Source of the DNA: Flavobacterium succinicans
GTDB taxonomy: Bacteria; Bacteroidota; Bacteroidia; Flavobacteriales; Flavobacteriaceae
Assembly (NCBI RefSeq): GCF_001662485.1
Contig: NZ_JMTM01000060.1
Location: 214,478 to 278,477 of the forward strand
Direction of reading: 5' to 3'
Length of the DNA: 64,000 nucleotides
The translations under genes were made by a program, and so were the position numbers. A model generated the notes under the pieces. The model made no database searches, had not been told where the DNA came from, and saw only the letters and a program-made list of their open reading frames with translations. Of the stretch, positions 53,449-60,980 are shown piece by piece (position 1 is the stretch's first letter; every line of letters begins with the position of its first letter).

Positions 53449-53628
53449 ATGAAAAATGTAAAAACACAATCCCAAAACCAAATCTTTTATGTATTACTTT
53501 TTTTAGCTGGAATTAGCTTAGGGTATAGCCTAGTAAAAGAGTTCGTATTTGAGAAACCAGAAAACGGTTTACTACTAATCACTGCATGCTGTTTGTTAGC
53601 CAGTAATTCCTCAACAAAGAATAAATAG
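53449..53628 (+). CDS. Small membrane protein (59 aa)
   Basis: A 59-codon frame, ATG to TAG, not recognised as a family. Two hydrophobic segments are visible, about residues 12-28 (IFYVLLFLAGISLGYSLV) and 41-53 (GLLLITACCLLA), separated by KEFVFEKPEN, so the product is probably a two-helix membrane protein. Support for translation: a coding-like composition, a leader closely resembling that of the next gene (AATCATCAATCA words), and its position as the first gene in front of TraB, ECF sigma and anti-sigma genes. No homologue could be checked. Confidence 0.55.
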   Translation: MKNVKTQSQNQIFYVLLFLAGISLGYSLVKEFVFEKPENGLLLITACCLLASNSSTKNK

Positions 53629-53639
53629 AAGGCTAAAAC

Positions 53640-53722
53640 ACAATCATCAATCAAATCAATCAATCAAATCAATCAATCAAACAAATCATCATTAATCAAT
53701 CATCAATCAAAAAAATCAACAA
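53640..53722 (+). repeat. AATC/ATCA tetranucleotide tract
   Basis: About 80 bases made almost only of AATC/ATCA words (for example AATCAATCAATCAAATCAAT), directly in front of the TraB-family start. The unit is 4 bases with one-base slips. It forms the untranslated leader of that gene. Confidence 0.9.
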
Positions 53723-53724
53723 TC

Positions 53725-54585
53725 ATGAAAACAATTCAAACACTTATTTTAGGTTTAGTAACGGTAGCAAGCTTTAGTTTTTCAACACAAGCGCAAACCA
53801 AAAAGGCAAACGAAAATTCTTTATTATGGGAAATTTCAGGAAACGGATTAGCACGTCCATCTTATGTATATGGAACCTTACACATGATGTGTGAAAGTGA
53901 TTTTGTCATCAAAGAAAAAGTAAAAAAAGCATTTGATAAATCAACTAAATTAGCCTTAGAGTTAGATTTTGATGAACCATCAGAATTAAAAGCGATGCAA
54001 GAGATGAGTGTGAGCAAAATAGCTTTGAGCACTCTTCTAACCCCTGAAGATTATAAAAAATTAGATGTTCTTTTAAAGGAAAAAGTAGGAGCAGGAGCTA
54101 GTCAATTTGAACATACTAGTTTAAATTCTTTGATGAGTATGATTATGTTTAAAGCATTAAATTGCAATCCAAAAATGTATGAATTGGAGTTTTTACAGAT
54201 GGCTCAAAAACGTAAGATGGAGATTTTGGGTTTAGAGAAACTAGCGGTTCAAATTGCTGCGGTGGATGCTTCTTTTCCTCCTCACGAAATGGTGGAGCAG
54301 TTAGGTAATTATGATAAAAAATATTTCGATTTATTAACTCAAACCTATAAAAGTGAAGATTTAAAGGCCATTTATGAAATGGTTAATGATCCTAAATTTA
54401 TGGATGAGAAAAGTAGACCTGTAATGTTAGACAACCGCAATAGTAATTGGGTTAAAGATATGCCAGCTATGATGAAAAACGAAAGTGTATTCTTTGCGGT
54501 AGGTGCAGCGCATTTAGGTGGAGAAAAAGGAGTGATTCAATTATTACAAAAAGCAGGATATAAGGTACAACCCATAACCAACTAA
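53725..54585 (+). CDS. TraB/GumN family exported protein
   Basis: A 286-aa exported protein of the TraB/GumN (haem-binding-like/Tiki-type) family. Signal peptide MKTIQTLILGLVTVASFSFSTQA; then LLWEISGNGLARPSYVYGTLHM, the family opening with the YGTLH motif, ALELDFDEPSE, and a C-terminal FFAVGAAHLGGEKGVIQLLQKAGY with the GAAHL motif. The paired His and Glu residues (GTLHM, LELD, AAHLG) are those proposed as metal ligands in Tiki-type metalloproteases. It is one base before the ECF sigma start, so cotranslated; a signal or stress role is inference. Confidence 0.92.
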   Translation: MKTIQTLILGLVTVASFSFSTQAQTKKANENSLLWEISGNGLARPSYVYGTLHMMCESDFVIKEKVKKAFDKSTKLALELDFDEPSELKAMQEMSVSKIALSTLLTPEDYKKLDVLLKEKVGAGASQFEHTSLNSLMSMIMFKALNCNPKMYELEFLQMAQKRKMEILGLEKLAVQIAAVDASFPPHEMVEQLGNYDKKYFDLLTQTYKSEDLKAIYEMVNDPKFMDEKSRPVMLDNRNSNWVKDMPAMMKNESVFFAVGAAHLGGEKGVIQLLQKAGYKVQPITN

Positions 54586-54586
54586 T

Positions 54587-55096
54587 TTGACTTTGAAGAC
54601 AAAAGAGCAAGAATTTTTATCCCGAATCGAGCAGCATAAAGGCATCTTGTACAAGGTTTCCAAAATGTATATGGACAACCGAGACGACCAAGAAGATTTG
54701 TTTCAAGAAATCATTTGCCAATTATGGAAAGCCAACGATAGTTTTAAAGGAGAGAGTCAGTTTTCTACTTGGATGTATCGTGTTGCCATCAATACTGCTA
54801 TTGTTTTTCTGAAAAAAGAAAAAAAGAAAGTAGACAAATACGAATTGTCATCTACTAATATTCCCGACGAAGAAGGGGATGCCGATATCAAAGAGCGGCA
54901 ATTGGAACACTTTTATAGAGCCGTTCAAAAATTGGATAAGATAGACAAAGCGATTATTTTTTACCAACTCGAGGGGTTTTCACATAAAGAAATTGGAGAA
55001 AACCTAGGGATTTCAGAAGGAAATGCTAGAGTCAAATTGAATAGAGCCAAAGAAAAATTAAAAGAAATTATAAAAAATCAAGGATATGGATTTTAA
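54587..55096 (+). CDS. ECF-type sigma factor (TTG start)
   Basis: A 169-aa extracytoplasmic-function sigma factor. Region 2 spans about residues 14-85 (QHKGILYKVSKMYMDNRDDQEDLFQEI, SFKGESQFSTWMYRVAINTAIVFL), region 4 about 110-160 (LDKIDKAIIFYQLEGFSHKEIGENLGISEGNARVKLNRAKEKL). No ATG exists before region 2; the start must be TTG at 54587 or 54593, right after the TraB stop, fitting coupled translation. It is followed, with 11-base overlap, by a four-helix membrane protein typical of anti-sigma factors. Confidence 0.93.
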   Translation: MTLKTKEQEFLSRIEQHKGILYKVSKMYMDNRDDQEDLFQEIICQLWKANDSFKGESQFSTWMYRVAINTAIVFLKKEKKKVDKYELSSTNIPDEEGDADIKERQLEHFYRAVQKLDKIDKAIIFYQLEGFSHKEIGENLGISEGNARVKLNRAKEKLKEIIKNQGYGF

Positions 55097-55691
55097 CGAT
55101 ATACAATCAGCTTGGAACAACGAAAACACAAAAAATGTGGTTGTTCCCACTCAATTAGAGAAAGTACAACAGGCCAATACACCGCTAGATAAGATTAAGA
55201 AAAATTTGAAAAATGAATTTATTTATCAAATTGTATCAATTGTTCTTATAGGATTTGCGCCTTATTTAAATGGATTTCCTGAGCAAGCCATCACACCCTT
55301 TTATTTGTTGTTTAGTTTGTTTGTGGCGGTTAGTGCTTATTATCTAATTAAGTTGTTTATTTTTTATAAACGATTAAACAAAACAGCTTTGAATACCAAA
55401 GACAATTTATACGAAACCTATTTTGATATTCGCTTGAATATGGAACTTTACAAGACTTTTGGTTTTGCCTTAACGCCCTTTATGATTTTGTTTTTGGTTG
55501 GGGTTTTATATTTTACATTGCCTAATGGCGCGACATTATTTACCGATAGTACCAATAGTATAGCGCTGTTTGTTTCGGTTTTGTTTAGTATGTTGTTTAT
55601 GGGGGTAGCTTTAGAATGGTGGGTACACTTTTTTTACGGCAAATACGCCAAAGAAATCCGAACCGTTTTAGACGAGTTAAAAGAAGAATAA
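55086..55691 (+). CDS. Membrane protein, probable anti-sigma factor
   Basis: A 201-aa protein with four membrane helices (about residues 45-63, 68-92, 124-145 and 155-180). The cytoplasmic N-terminus MDFNDIQSAWNNENTKN has the DIQxxWNxE pattern that I recall from membrane proteins next to ECF sigma genes in Bacteroidota. It overlaps the sigma gene by 11 bases and ends the module, with a terminator just after. The assignment as anti-sigma rests on this context, since no zinc-type anti-sigma motif is present. Confidence 0.75.
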   Translation: MDFNDIQSAWNNENTKNVVVPTQLEKVQQANTPLDKIKKNLKNEFIYQIVSIVLIGFAPYLNGFPEQAITPFYLLFSLFVAVSAYYLIKLFIFYKRLNKTALNTKDNLYETYFDIRLNMELYKTFGFALTPFMILFLVGVLYFTLPNGATLFTDSTNSIALFVSVLFSMLFMGVALEWWVHFFYGKYAKEIRTVLDELKEE

Positions 55692-55695
55692 ATAT

Positions 55696-55721
55696 AAAGC
55701 AACTTTCGGGTTGCTTTTTTT
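55696..55721 (+). terminator. Terminator of the TraB-ECF module
   Basis: Stem AAAGCAAC / GTTGCTTT with loop TTTCGG and a T run. Confidence 0.88.
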
Positions 55722-55751
55722 GTGTTACAATCATAGTGAACTTTGTGAATT

Positions 55752-55772
55752 CTTTGCGAACTTTGCGGTTCA
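55752..55772 (+). repeat. CTTTGCG/TTGCGG repeat copy before bioD
   Basis: CTTTGCGAACTTTGCGGTT, same orientation as the copy at 53225-53245; the two bracket the TraB-ECF module and lie 2.5 kb apart. Confidence 0.7.
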
Positions 55773-55787
55773 ATAAGCTCAAAAAAC

Positions 55788-56405
55788 ATGAAATTATTTA
55801 TTACAGGAATAGGTACCGATGTAGGTAAAACCGTTGCAGCCGCTATCATTACTCAAGCTTTAGAAGCCGATTATTGGAAACCCATTCAGGCAGGAGATTT
55901 AGATAATTCCGATAGTCATAAAGTAAAGGCATACGTGTCCAATCCAAAGACTGTTTTTCATTCGAATAGTTATGCATTACAAACACCAGCAAGCCCGCAT
56001 TATGCAGCCGAAATAGATGGAATCACTATTGATTTAACTCAAATTAAAGAGCCAGTAACTGAAAATCATCTTGTAATTGAAGGCGCAGGTGGAATTTTAG
56101 TTCCTCTGAATACAACTAATACGATTGCCGATTTGATTCAGCCCGATTATAAAGTGATTGTGGTTTCCCGTCATTATTTGGGGAGTATCAATCATACGTT
56201 GTTGACTATCGAGGCGTTGCAAAACCGAAACATTGCGGTGGCTGGAATTGTTTTTTCTGGAGATGAAAATCAAGCAACCGAATCGATTATTTTAAGCAAA
56301 ACAGGAGTAAAATGCATTGGGAGAATCGACCAAGAACCCTATTTTGATACGAATGTAATTGCCGAATATGCCGATTTGTTTCGTGAGCAATTATTGAATT
56401 TATAA
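55788..56405 (+). CDS. bioD: Dethiobiotin synthetase
   Basis: Closes the ureido ring of dethiobiotin using CO2 and ATP. The P-loop is FITGIGTDVGKTVAA (residues 3-17), then YWKPIQAGDLDNSD and the Glu of VIEGAGGILVPLN, both family hallmarks. 205 aa is normal. It is three bases before bioA, so both are on one transcript, and follows the terminator of the TraB-ECF module and one dispersed repeat. Confidence 0.96.
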   Translation: MKLFITGIGTDVGKTVAAAIITQALEADYWKPIQAGDLDNSDSHKVKAYVSNPKTVFHSNSYALQTPASPHYAAEIDGITIDLTQIKEPVTENHLVIEGAGGILVPLNTTNTIADLIQPDYKVIVVSRHYLGSINHTLLTIEALQNRNIAVAGIVFSGDENQATESIILSKTGVKCIGRIDQEPYFDTNVIAEYADLFREQLLNL

Positions 56406-56407
56406 TT

Positions 56408-57712
56408 ATGAATACAGCAAATATTCCTTCTTCTGAAACAATGAAGCTTACAGAAAGAGACCAGAAACACCTTTGGCATCCGTACACTCAACATAAAACA
56501 GCTGCTTTACCAGTCGGAATTGTCCGTGGCGAAGCAGCGTTGTTGTGGGATGAAAGTGGTAAAGAATATATTGATGCCATTGCTTCTTGGTGGGTCAATC
56601 CCTATGGCCACTCGAATCGATTTATTGCAGATGCGATTTATAAGCAACTCACCACCTTAGAGCACGTACTTTTTGGAGGTTTTACGCACGAACCCGCTGT
56701 TGTTTTATCCGAGAGATTAGTCGAAATCTTACCTAGTAATCAACAAAAACTCTTTTTTTCGGACAATGGTTCTACCGCTGTCGAAATAGCGATAAAAGTG
56801 GCTTTGCAGTATAACTTTAACCAAGGGATTTCAAAAACAACCATTATTGCTTTTGAAGACGCTTTTCACGGGGACACCTTTGCAGCTATGGCGGCTAGTG
56901 GGATTTCTTTCTTTACCGAAGCTTTTCAAGGAATGATGATTGATGTCGTTCGGATTCCTGTTCCAGTGCAAGGAAAGGAAGCGGAGAGTATAGCAGCTCT
57001 TCAAAAAGCAATTGCGGATAAAAATTGTGCAGCTTTTATTTTTGAACCTTTAATACAAGGTGCTGCAGGAATGGTGATGTATGCACCCGAAGCGTTGGAT
57101 AGTTTGCTTCAAATTTGCAAAGAAAACCAAGTATTGACCATCGCCGATGAAGTGATGACTGGTTTTGGGAAAACCGGGAAAAACTTTGCCTGCGATTATT
57201 TGAAAACGTTGCCAGATATGATGTGTTTGTCTAAAGCCTTGACTGGTGGAACTATTCCTATGGCGATTACGACTTTCACAACAGCCATTTTCGATGCTTT
57301 TTATGATGATGATATCAATAAAGCCTTGTTTCACGGGCATACGTTTACAGCGAATCCGACGGGTTGCGCTGCTGCTCTAGCCAGCATCGAATTGTTGCAA
57401 ACCGAAACGATGCAGTCCAACATTCAGCGCATTCATCAACGCCATTTGGACTTTCAAAAGCATATAGCAACCCATCCAAAAGTGACCACTACACGAGTTT
57501 TTGGGGTAATTTTCGCTTTGGAAATCAAAACCGATGGTACAGCGAGTTATTACGGCTCATTGCGTAATAGGCTCTACGATTTTTTTATTGAAAATGGAGT
57601 AATTTTGCGTCCAGTTGGGAATATAGTTTACATTTTGCCGCCTTACGTAATTACCGATGCACAGTTGCAAAAAGTGTATGAAGTAGTCGAAAGTGCTTTG
57701 GAAATAGTATAG
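56408..57712 (+). CDS. bioA: Adenosylmethionine--8-amino-7-oxononanoate aminotransferase
   Basis: Makes 7,8-diaminononanoate from the bioF product with SAM as amino donor. Class III aminotransferase, 434 aa: HLWHPYTQ, WWVNPYGHSN, FFSDNGSTAVEIAIK, EDAFHGDTFAAM, DEVMTGFGKTG and the cofactor Lys in CLSKALTGGTIPMA are all present; HPYTQ and WWVN are specific to BioA. An internal ATG (MKLTERDQKHLWHPY) 33 bases later is an alternative start. Downstream 640 bases hold only dispersed repeats before the ketosynthase gene. Confidence 0.96.
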   Translation: MNTANIPSSETMKLTERDQKHLWHPYTQHKTAALPVGIVRGEAALLWDESGKEYIDAIASWWVNPYGHSNRFIADAIYKQLTTLEHVLFGGFTHEPAVVLSERLVEILPSNQQKLFFSDNGSTAVEIAIKVALQYNFNQGISKTTIIAFEDAFHGDTFAAMAASGISFFTEAFQGMMIDVVRIPVPVQGKEAESIAALQKAIADKNCAAFIFEPLIQGAAGMVMYAPEALDSLLQICKENQVLTIADEVMTGFGKTGKNFACDYLKTLPDMMCLSKALTGGTIPMAITTFTTAIFDAFYDDDINKALFHGHTFTANPTGCAAALASIELLQTETMQSNIQRIHQRHLDFQKHIATHPKVTTTRVFGVIFALEIKTDGTASYYGSLRNRLYDFFIENGVILRPVGNIVYILPPYVITDAQLQKVYEVVESALEIV

Positions 57713-58350
57713 TTTTTTAAACACGAATTTCACGAATTGATACAAATTAAAACTGTAGAGTCTTCGAGGTGAAAAAGACACAGATTCCACAGATTTTCAC
57801 AGATTTTTATTTTGGTATAATTAAATCTGCGTCATCCGAGTTCCCATCAGGTTATTAATTTTAACAGCAAGGCTAGCAAAGGATTACGCAAGGCTAGCAA
57901 AGTTTTGGGTTTTAAGGTAAATCTGTGCAATATGTGTTTATCATCTTCAATACCAAAAAAAATCCGTATCAATCCGTTTTATCTGTGTCATCCGTGTTCC
58001 AATCAGGTTATTCATTTTAACCGCAAGGCACGCAAAGGAAAAATCGCAAGGTTCGCAAAGTGTTGTGCTTTGTGGAAAATTTGTGTTTGTTCCAATTACA
58101 AAGAAAAAAATCCGCGTTCATCCGTTTTATCCGCGTTATCCGTGTTTCATTAGGTTGTTATTTTTAACCGCAAGGCACGCAAAGGAAAATCGCAAGGTTC
58201 GCAAAGTGTTGTGCTTTGTGGAAAATCTGTGTTTATCTGCGTTATCCGTGTTCCATTTAAGCACATTGTATGGAACAATTTGTATAGATTTTTAATTATT
58301 TTGTGGACTTTCTGTAATTCTTTGCGACCTTTGCGGTTAAATTACAATCG
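57713..58350. repeat. Repeat field with three ~147-bp tandem units
   Basis: No gene. Words of several kinds recur: CACGAATTTCACGAATT, CACAGATTCCACAGATTT, ATCCGTGTTC, CCGCAAGGCACGCAAAGG and CGCAAGGTTCGCAAAG. Units at 57961-58107 and 58109-58255 are near copies (period about 147 bases: ATCCG words, AGGTTATT, AACCGCAAGG, GTTCGCAAAGTGTTGTG); a more diverged copy precedes them from about 57822. A copy of CTTTGCGACC/TTGCGGTTAA at 58320-58340 lies in the opposite orientation to the unit motif. The field ends next to the ketosynthase start. Confidence 0.88.
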
Positions 58351-58356
58351 TCTATT

Positions 58357-59529
58357 TTGTCACAAATTATCTCTATAACCGCCTTGTCCTCCATTTCCCC
58401 TTTGGGCAACGACCCAAAGACCATTTGGGAAAACTATCAACATCCTTCAACTTGTTTTTCCGAGCAGTTTTTAGACCATCAAAATACTTGCGTGGCTGCT
58501 TTGGATTCCGCTTCACAACAAGAAGTTTTGGCATTACAACAAACGGATATAAAGTACAAATCATTGGATAAATCGGTGTTGTATGCTATGGTGGCGGCAA
58601 GAAAAGCGATGGCGCAGGCAGGTTGGGAAAAAGGAGAAAGTTTTGGTATCAACATTGGCTCTTCGAGAGGTGCTACCGATTTGTTCGAAAAACATTTTCA
58701 GGAATATTTAACGACGGGCAAAGCTCAAACTTTAGCTTCACCCACCACTACTTTGGGGAATATTTCGTCTTGGGTAGCGCATGATTTGCAAACTACCGGT
58801 CCCGAAATTTCGCATTCCATTACTTGTTCTACTGCTTTGCATGCTTTACTCAACGGAGTCGCTTGGTTGCGAGCGGGAATGGCGAATCAATTTTTGGTAG
58901 GTGGTAGCGAAGCACCATTGACTGATTTTACAATAGGCCAAATGCGTGCTTTGAAGATTTATACTCAAAATAAAGAGCGTAATCATGAGCCTGTCGAATG
59001 GCCCAACCGTGCTTTGGATTTAGATAAAAAGCAAAACACAATGGTTTTGGGGGAAGGCGCAGCAGTGTGTTGTTTAGAATTAGGGCAAAAAGAAAATGCC
59101 TTGGCTTTTATTGAAGGTATGGGCTATGCCACAGAAATTTTGGAGCATAACATTTCAATTTCGGCAGAAGCCCTTTGTTTTCAAAAATCGATGGCAATGG
59201 CTTTGCAAAATACACCTTTATCCGAAGTAGATGCTATTGTAATGCATGCGCCAGGTACCATCAAAGGTGATTTAACAGAATATCGTGCCATAGAAAAACT
59301 TTTCGGAAAGCAGTTGCCATTACTCACTACCAATAAATGGAAAATAGGCCACACGTTTGGTGCCTCAGGTATTTTAAGTGTCGAAATGGCCATTTTGATG
59401 TTGCAACACAATCAGTTTATTTCCACTCCTTTTTTTAATCAAAATTCTGATTCAAGAACGATTCGTAAGGTGCTCGTTAACGCCGTTGGTTTTGGAGGTA
59501 ATGCCGTTTCGGTGTTGTTGAGTTTGTAA
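58357..59529 (+). CDS. Beta-ketoacyl synthase of the biotin cluster (TTG start)
   Basis: A thiolase-fold ketosynthase, 390 aa, related to FabF/FabB. The catalytic triad is intact: Cys157 (ISHSITCSTALHAL), His297 (VMHAPGTIKGDLTE, with HAPGT for the usual HGTGT) and His332 (KIGHTFGASG). There is no ATG before SLTSISPLG-type opening text (IISITALSSISPLG); the only suitable start is TTG. It lies in the same direction as bioD-bioA. An upstream ketosynthase could serve the pimeloyl moiety that BioF uses, and the location supports it, but a role in general fatty acid synthesis cannot be excluded. Confidence 0.88.
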   Translation: MSQIISITALSSISPLGNDPKTIWENYQHPSTCFSEQFLDHQNTCVAALDSASQQEVLALQQTDIKYKSLDKSVLYAMVAARKAMAQAGWEKGESFGINIGSSRGATDLFEKHFQEYLTTGKAQTLASPTTTLGNISSWVAHDLQTTGPEISHSITCSTALHALLNGVAWLRAGMANQFLVGGSEAPLTDFTIGQMRALKIYTQNKERNHEPVEWPNRALDLDKKQNTMVLGEGAAVCCLELGQKENALAFIEGMGYATEILEHNISISAEALCFQKSMAMALQNTPLSEVDAIVMHAPGTIKGDLTEYRAIEKLFGKQLPLLTTNKWKIGHTFGASGILSVEMAILMLQHNQFISTPFFNQNSDSRTIRKVLVNAVGFGGNAVSVLLSL

Positions 59530-60260
59530 AATTTGTTGAACTGTTTAATCGGTTAAATTTTTGCCACGGATTTCACAGATTTCACGGATTTTTTAAGAGT
59601 TAATTATTTAAAACTTTGCGTTCCTTGCGTAAATCTTTGCGCTCCTTGCGGTTAAATCTTTTCACCACAAAGAAACAAGAAGAAGTCACGAAGCCACACA
59701 AAGCAATACTATTGAACTTTGAGTCCCTTGCGTCCTTGCGGTTAAATTTTTTAGACACAGATTCCACAGATTTCACGGATTTTTTTAAGAGTTAATTTTT
59801 TAAAACTTTGCGTCCATGCGTAAATCTTTGCGAGCCTTGCGGTTAAATTTTTTTACCACAAAGAAACACGAAGAAGTCACGAAGCCGCAAAAAGCAAAAG
59901 TGTTGCAATTGTTGTAACGCTCAACCAAAACTTATATGCCTTATTTGTGTTATATGGTTCAAAATACACAGCTATTCAGAAAAACTTGGTGACTTATATG
60001 TTTTTTTCTTGTGAACTTAACGGTTAAATTTTTGCCACGGATTTAACTGATGAAACGGATTTTAAAAAGGGTTTAATCGGTTAATGGTTAATTGTTTAAA
60101 GTTTTGTGCTCATTGCGAAAATCTTTGCGTCCTTTGCGGTTAAATTTTTGCACGCAGATTCCACAGATTTTAAAAGAGTTAATGATTTATATCTTTGCGT
60201 CCCTTGCGTAAATCTTTGCGCTCCTTGCGGTTAAATTTTAGGTACTATAAAAAATCCGCG
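59530..60260. repeat. Repeat field between the ketosynthase and recX
   Basis: No gene of its own. About 700 bases of words CACGGATTTCACAGATTTCACGG, CTTTGCGTTCCTTGCGTAAAT and CTCCTTGCGGTTAA; copies of the CTTTGCGnnC/TTGCGGTTAA unit lie at 59635-59655, 59826-59846, 60123-60143 and 60214-60234, all in the plus orientation. The last copies and ATCCGCGTCATCCGCG run into the 3' end of recX. Confidence 0.88.
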
Positions 60261-60745
60261 TCATCCGCGTTCCCATGCTCTAATTCCTTTACTTTCTCAT
60301 AAACTAAGTTACTCTCAAAACCACGACGAAGCATATAATCACAAAACTTCTTCCTTTTTTTAAGCGCATTTTTTTCTGTAATGGATTGCCAATTCCTTTC
60401 GGCTAAAGCATTGAACGTTTCCGAATATTCCTCGGCTGAGATTTCCTTTAAGGCAATTGTAATCAAGGTATTATTGATGTGACGTGTTTTGAGTTCGTTG
60501 GTAATACGGATTTTTCCCCAGTGTTTGATGCGGTGTTTGCCACGGGCGAAACTACAAGCGAAACGCGCTTCATTCAAGAAGTTCTGTTCAATAAGATACA
60601 CAATAAGTTGGTCGATTTCGTGGGATTCTAAGCGCATGCTTCTCAATTTGGTTACCACTTCTTCGTGACAGCGCTCTTGATAGGCACAATAGTGTTCTAT
60701 TTTGTGTTGGGCTTGTTGGAAGGTATAAAAAGTAGCCATTAGCAT
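60245..60745 (-). CDS. recX: RecX regulatory protein with repeat-derived C-terminus
   Basis: RecX-type inhibitor and modulator of RecA, 166 aa. Recognised by tandem three-helix repeats: CHEEVVTKLRSMRLESHEIDQLIVYLIEQNFLNEARFACSFARGK-type text (LxxxGF replaced by LxEQNF), then HWGKIRITNELKTRHI and KKRKKFCDYMLRRGFESNLVYEKVKEL. The last residues, after VKELE, are encoded by the ATCCGCGTCATCCGCG repeat (HGNADDADFL), so the stop codon is inside the dispersed repeat. The start is MLMATFY; the second ATG two codons later is equally possible. A -7 element lies upstream. Confidence 0.9.
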   Translation of the reverse strand: MLMATFYTFQQAQHKIEHYCAYQERCHEEVVTKLRSMRLESHEIDQLIVYLIEQNFLNEARFACSFARGKHRIKHWGKIRITNELKTRHINNTLITIALKEISAEEYSETFNALAERNWQSITEKNALKKRKKFCDYMLRRGFESNLVYEKVKELEHGNADDADFL

Positions 60746-60770
60746 GAATAAGTTTGTTGGTCTTTTGTTA

Positions 60771-60778
60771 CAAAAATA
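60771..60778 (-). promoter_or_regulatory. -7 element for recX
   Basis: CAAAAATA, leftward TATTTTTG: exact match, 26 bases before the first ATG. Confidence 0.65.
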
Positions 60779-60892
60779 GCGTTTTATACCTACAAAAAGC
60801 TGTCTAAATTGAAGCTTGTCTGGTGGTATTGTAAAATGGAATTTATAACCACTATAAATTAAGGGTTTACTTGTTTTTTTATCAATATTGGT

Positions 60893-60900
60893 TACTTTTG
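60893..60900 (+). promoter_or_regulatory. -7 element for the giant secreted protein
   Basis: TACTTTTG, exact match, with TTG at 60871-60873 19 bases upstream as a possible -33 element. The leader to the ATG is about 75 bases. Confidence 0.6.
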
Positions 60901-60980
60901 TGCGACTTTGCTTATTTATGTAGAATTACGCTATGTTGTTTATTTACAGAGGCTTGTTATAAAATTACTAAACATTTTTT

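Noticed and set aside
57905..58295. Two overlapping open frames of 76-82 codons
   Set aside because: They are translations of the tandem repeat units (Pro/Cys-rich, repeated phrases such as ARKGKIARFAK); no start signals and no independent support.
57713..60260. Possible CRISPR array
   Set aside because: The repeated units are not of constant length, occur in both orientations, and are not separated by uniform spacers; no cas gene is near.
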